NCBI GenBank assembly: GCA_009760855.2
Contig: WPIO01000075.1
Span: 678,501 to 742,500, forward strand
DNA: 64,000 nt
Origin: Cristatella mucedo
Lineage: Eukaryota > Bryozoa > Phylactolaemata > Cristatellidae
Direction of reading: 5' to 3'
This document shows positions 63,026 through 64,000 of this stretch, in pieces. The notes below the pieces were generated by a model that saw only the letters and a program-made list of their open reading frames with translations, did no database searches and was not told where the DNA came from. The stretch's first letter is position 1. The number at the start of each line of letters is the position of its first letter. A program made the position numbers and the translations under genes.

Positions 63026-64000
63026 CAATCCAGGAGAACTAAATAATTTTTATCCGCGTGCTTTATAAATCACTGCCAGAGAATCAATAACCAATGGTTA
63101 ATGCAATGAATGCAGGGTAGCATGCTTAAGACGAGCTTGCAAAATAAATAAGTATCGGGTTCAGGCCAGCGTGTCGAAGCACAAGAGAAGACACTCGGGG
63201 GACCACCTGCTTGTTGGACCTCTGACTAGTAACATGCACAGGTGAGCGACAAGCACGAACAAAGAAGACAAGCTCACTGCACCGTAGGAAAAGCTAAGTG
63301 AAATATACGAATCCATAGCTGAGACATAAATGATACAACGTCGTTGCAGGTAGTGGCGTTTGTCGGAAGCCAGTTCGGAGCTTCGGATCGGGTGGTGCGA
63401 GAGCAGTTTACTGAAATGGGCAAGGAGGTCAAGGATAGATCAAGGCTGGTGCCAGAGAGTATACGCAACATGAAGCCAGACAGAGGATTTTGACATCTAT
63501 TTGGCGCTCGGCAGAGAGCCATTGGGGCTGCGATAGAAATAGGGCGACACAGACAGACAGATTAGATGACAAGGTAAGACAGATTAGAAGGCAGGCTTAT
63601 TAGACAGATAAGACAGATTAGATGGCAGGCTAGACGAGCTGCCGAGTGCTGCACCAGTGTGGTAACAATTAAGGGGCACCGGCCTGGACTCGTGAATAAA
63701 AGCAATTGCAGTAATCTAGATGCGGTGCCACAATTTCATCTTACCTTCTATTTCGCATAAGCAGGCTACTTCATGATTGCTTACTTACTTTCAGTCCGTT
63801 GTGTAGACAAAGAGTCTAGAGACTTATGGGATTGAAGAGATCCATGCTGGAACGCGGCAATTACGTACCTGTACATATATACATAGCCGATACGTGGCAG
63901 CTCAGACAGATTGCCGGGCGCGATGCTATTGCCTCTCTGCCGCACTGTTCTAAAAACTTAAATGAAGTGACTGATTTTCATAAAAATCGAGTGAGAAGGC
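63026..64000. other. No gene recognised; short tandem motif
   Basis: At 63548-63632 a motif of about 20 bases around AGACAGATTAGATGGCAGGC recurs three to four times with changes. An 82-codon minus frame at 63274-63522 has no motif I recognise. Confidence 0.45.

Overview
This is animal nuclear DNA. The window has a split gene with GT-AG introns and FERM-domain exons, CR1/L2-type LINE fragments, tRNA-derived SINEs, and very many simple repeats, mostly CT/GA. Nothing looks bacterial, and there is no prokaryotic operon, CRISPR array, rRNA or free-standing tRNA gene. I cannot place the species beyond metazoan, probably an invertebrate.

The one protein-coding gene I can support lies on the minus strand from about 28.1 kb down to 4.5 kb. 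Nine exons, each bounded by usable splice sites, join in a consistent reading frame and encode a FARP-type protein (FERM, RhoGEF and pleckstrin domain family). Exons 1-3 make FERM lobe F1, exons 4-5 lobe F2, exons 6-7 lobe F3, and exons 8-9 the FERM-adjacent segment. Exon 9 continues into a very large Ala/Ser/Pro-rich linker of up to 718 codons. The linker carries two PxLPxK SH3-ligand motifs and repeated short amphipathic motifs. No DH or PH exon is visible. The reading frame ends in TGA at 4498-4500, so either the linker splices to exons beyond position 1 or the gene also makes a FERM-only product.

The introns hold most of the recognisable repeats of the first 28 kb: fragments of one CR1/L2-like LINE family whose tail is (ATT)n, one fragment of a second LINE family with an ATTAC tail, two SINE families, and two separate minisatellites that both have 14-bp units (27.6-27.9 kb and 13.9-14.5 kb). 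A LINE tail lies in antisense beside the acceptor of exon 8 and probably supplies its branch-point region.

From 28.2 to 64 kb I found no convincing coding exon. This stretch holds more LINE and SINE copies, including nested ones, long CT/GA arrays, a CTG array, G-runs, a probable MITE at 50.1-50.3 kb, and CpG-rich zones at 43.4-44.9, 48.4-49.4 and 57.0-58.1 kb. The first of these is a candidate upstream promoter or 5' exon region for the FARP-like gene. The longest LINE copy (53.2-54.9 kb) has a CT array where the catalytic YADD region should be.
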